This document shows positions 63,009 to 64,000 of a DNA stretch of 64,000 nucleotides, piece after piece (positions within the stretch are counted from its first letter, which is position 1; each line of letters begins with the position of its first letter). The notes below the pieces were generated by a model that searched no databases, had not been told where the DNA came from, and saw nothing but the letters and a program-made list of their open reading frames with translations. This DNA comes from Nocardioides sp. zg-1230. GTDB lineage: Bacteria > Actinomycetota > Actinomycetes > Propionibacteriales > Nocardioidaceae. The stretch is taken from the NCBI RefSeq assembly GCF_013155335.1, contig NZ_JABJQZ010000002.1, forward strand, positions 620,001 to 684,000, read 5' to 3'. The position numbers and the translations under genes were made by a program.

Positions 63009-64000
63009 ATGACGGAATCTCCGGCCACGCCCGCGGTCCACCAGAAGGACCGCCCCTGGGTGATGCGCACCTACGCCGGCCACTCCACGGCCGAGGCGTC
63101 CAACGCGCTCTACCGCACCAACCTGGCCAAGGGGCAGACCGGGCTCAGCGTGGCCTTCGACCTCCCGACGCAGACCGGCTACGACCCGGACAGCCCGCTC
63201 AGCCGCGGCGAGGTCGGCAAGGTCGGCGTACCCGTCCCGCACCTGGGCGAGATGCGCAAGCTCTTCGACGACATCCCGCTCACCGCGATGAACACATCGA
63301 TGACCATCAACGCGACGGCCATGTGGCTGCTCGCGATGTACCAGGTCGTCGCGGAGGAGCAGAACCCCGACCTCTCGCCCGACGAGGTCGCCCACCTGCT
63401 GGCCGGCACGACGCAGAACGACATCATCAAGGAGTACCTGTCCCGGGGCACCTACGTCTTCGGGCCGGAGGCCTCTCTGCGCCTGATCGCCGACATGATC
63501 GCGTACACGGTCCACGAGATCCCGAAGTGGAACCCGATCAACATCTGCAGCTACCACCTGCAGGAGGCCGGCGCGACGCCCGTGCAGGAGCTGGCGTACG
63601 CCATGTGCACCGCGATCGCCGTCCTCGACCAGGTGCGGAGCTCGGGCCAGGTCTCCGAGGACGACTTCGAGAAGGTCGTCGGTCGCATCTCCTTCTTCGT
63701 CAACGCCGGCGTCCGGTTCGTCGAGGAGACCTGCAAGATGCGGGCCTTCGTGCAGCTGTGGGACGAGATCACGCGCGAGCGCTACGGCGTGCAGGACCCG
63801 AAGATGCGCCGCTTCCGCTACGGCGTGCAGGTCAACTCGCTCGGCCTCACCGAGGCCCAGCCGGAGAACAACGTCCAGCGCATCGTGCTCGAGATGCTCG
63901 GCGTGACGCTGTCCAAGGACGCCCGCGCCCGGGCGGTCCAGCTGCCGGCGTGGAACGAGGCGCTCGGGCTGCCGCGGCCGTGGGACCAGCAGTGGTCGCT
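63009..64000 (+). CDS. Acyl-CoA mutase large subunit, probably ethylmalonyl-CoA mutase (3' end outside window)
   Basis: Adenosylcobalamin-dependent mutase of the methylmalonyl-CoA mutase family, first 330 codons. The substrate barrel is evident: RTYAGHSTAEASNALYRTNLAKGQTGLSVAFDLPTQTGYDPD, LTAMNTSMTINATAMWLLA, GTTQNDIIKEYLSRGTYVFGPEASLRLI, PKWNPINICSYHLQEAGATPVQELAYA and NSLGLTEAQPENNVQRI. The RTYAGHST opening and the LAKGQTGLSVAFDLPTQTGYD form are, from memory, closer to MeaA/ethylmalonyl-CoA mutase of the ethylmalonyl-CoA pathway than to classical MutB. The carboxylase partner (ccr) is not in view. The start ATG appears leaderless. Confidence 0.85.
   Translation, partial: MTESPATPAVHQKDRPWVMRTYAGHSTAEASNALYRTNLAKGQTGLSVAFDLPTQTGYDPDSPLSRGEVGKVGVPVPHLGEMRKLFDDIPLTAMNTSMTINATAMWLLAMYQVVAEEQNPDLSPDEVAHLLAGTTQNDIIKEYLSRGTYVFGPEASLRLIADMIAYTVHEIPKWNPINICSYHLQEAGATPVQELAYAMCTAIAVLDQVRSSGQVSEDDFEKVVGRISFFVNAGVRFVEETCKMRAFVQLWDEITRERYGVQDPKMRRFRYGVQVNSLGLTEAQPENNVQRIVLEMLGVTLSKDARARAVQLPAWNEALGLPRPWDQQWS

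Overview
The window is a 64 kb piece of a very GC-rich actinobacterial chromosome. Gene content and order point to the Nocardioidaceae, most likely Nocardioides or a close relative. The evidence is an actinobacterial 2-oxoglutarate metabolism fusion (kgd) followed by a small DUF6104-type gene, a nickel superoxide dismutase, an argS-lysA-hom-thrC-thrB-rho-rpmE-prfA-prmC-tsaC-wecA-atp backbone ending in a DUF2550 gene, many GTG starts and several probable leaderless promoters. No transposase, integrase, phage gene, CRISPR array or rRNA was seen. Coding density is high. The longest gaps (about 220-235 bases at 13168-13395, 16386-16606, 29125-29343 and 62773-63008) hold promoters, leaders or repeats and are described below.

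Layout. 1-9080: an anti-sigma factor of the UsfX/RsbW type just ahead of the gene it probably controls, a GNAT acetyltransferase, a CxxC mini-protein, divergent sodN and its maturation protease, malic enzyme, an unrecognised conserved protein, a collagen-like secreted protein, an Eis-like acetyltransferase, a zinc-independent MDR reductase overlapping an SDR, and an F420-type nitroreductase. 9096-14927: DUF6104 protein, kgd, a probable lipoprotein and an LCP-family protein. 14958-22022: a cell-envelope block with a secreted choice-of-anchor-P-like protein, a bitopic membrane protein, a single-chain RodA/FtsW-PBP fusion, MreB and tRNA-Arg(CCG). 22099-29124: thioesterase, argS and the lysine/threonine genes. 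29344-43886: rho, rpmE, prfA, prmC, tsaC, wecA, the complete F1Fo ATP synthase operon and a DUF2550 gene. 43887-51466: LacI regulator with divergent MFS transporter, GAF-GGDEF protein, SWIM-SNF2 helicase, cobalamin adenosyltransferase and a STAS protein. 51499-62772: one secreted multidomain protein of about 3757 residues. 63009-64000: the start of a B12-dependent acyl-CoA mutase, probably ethylmalonyl-CoA mutase.

How the genes work together. LysA, Hom, ThrC and ThrB draw on aspartate semialdehyde-derived precursors. PrfA and PrmC form the release-factor maturation pair. WecA supplies lipid-linked sugar for envelope polymers, and LCP proteins usually attach such polymers to the wall. The SEDS-PBP fusion, MreB and the bitopic protein look like a compact wall-elongation unit. 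The cobalamin adenosyltransferase makes the cofactor that the terminal mutase needs.

Most notable. (1) The Rho encoded at the canonical locus has lost both Walker A lysines, the catalytic glutamate and the R-loop signature, so it is probably not a working ATP-driven helicase. (2) Peptidoglycan polymerase and transpeptidase are fused in one 974-residue protein facing mreB, and the promoters of both transcription units carry a shared motif at matching distance from a putative -10. (3) A single secreted adhesin-like protein fills 11.3 kb.
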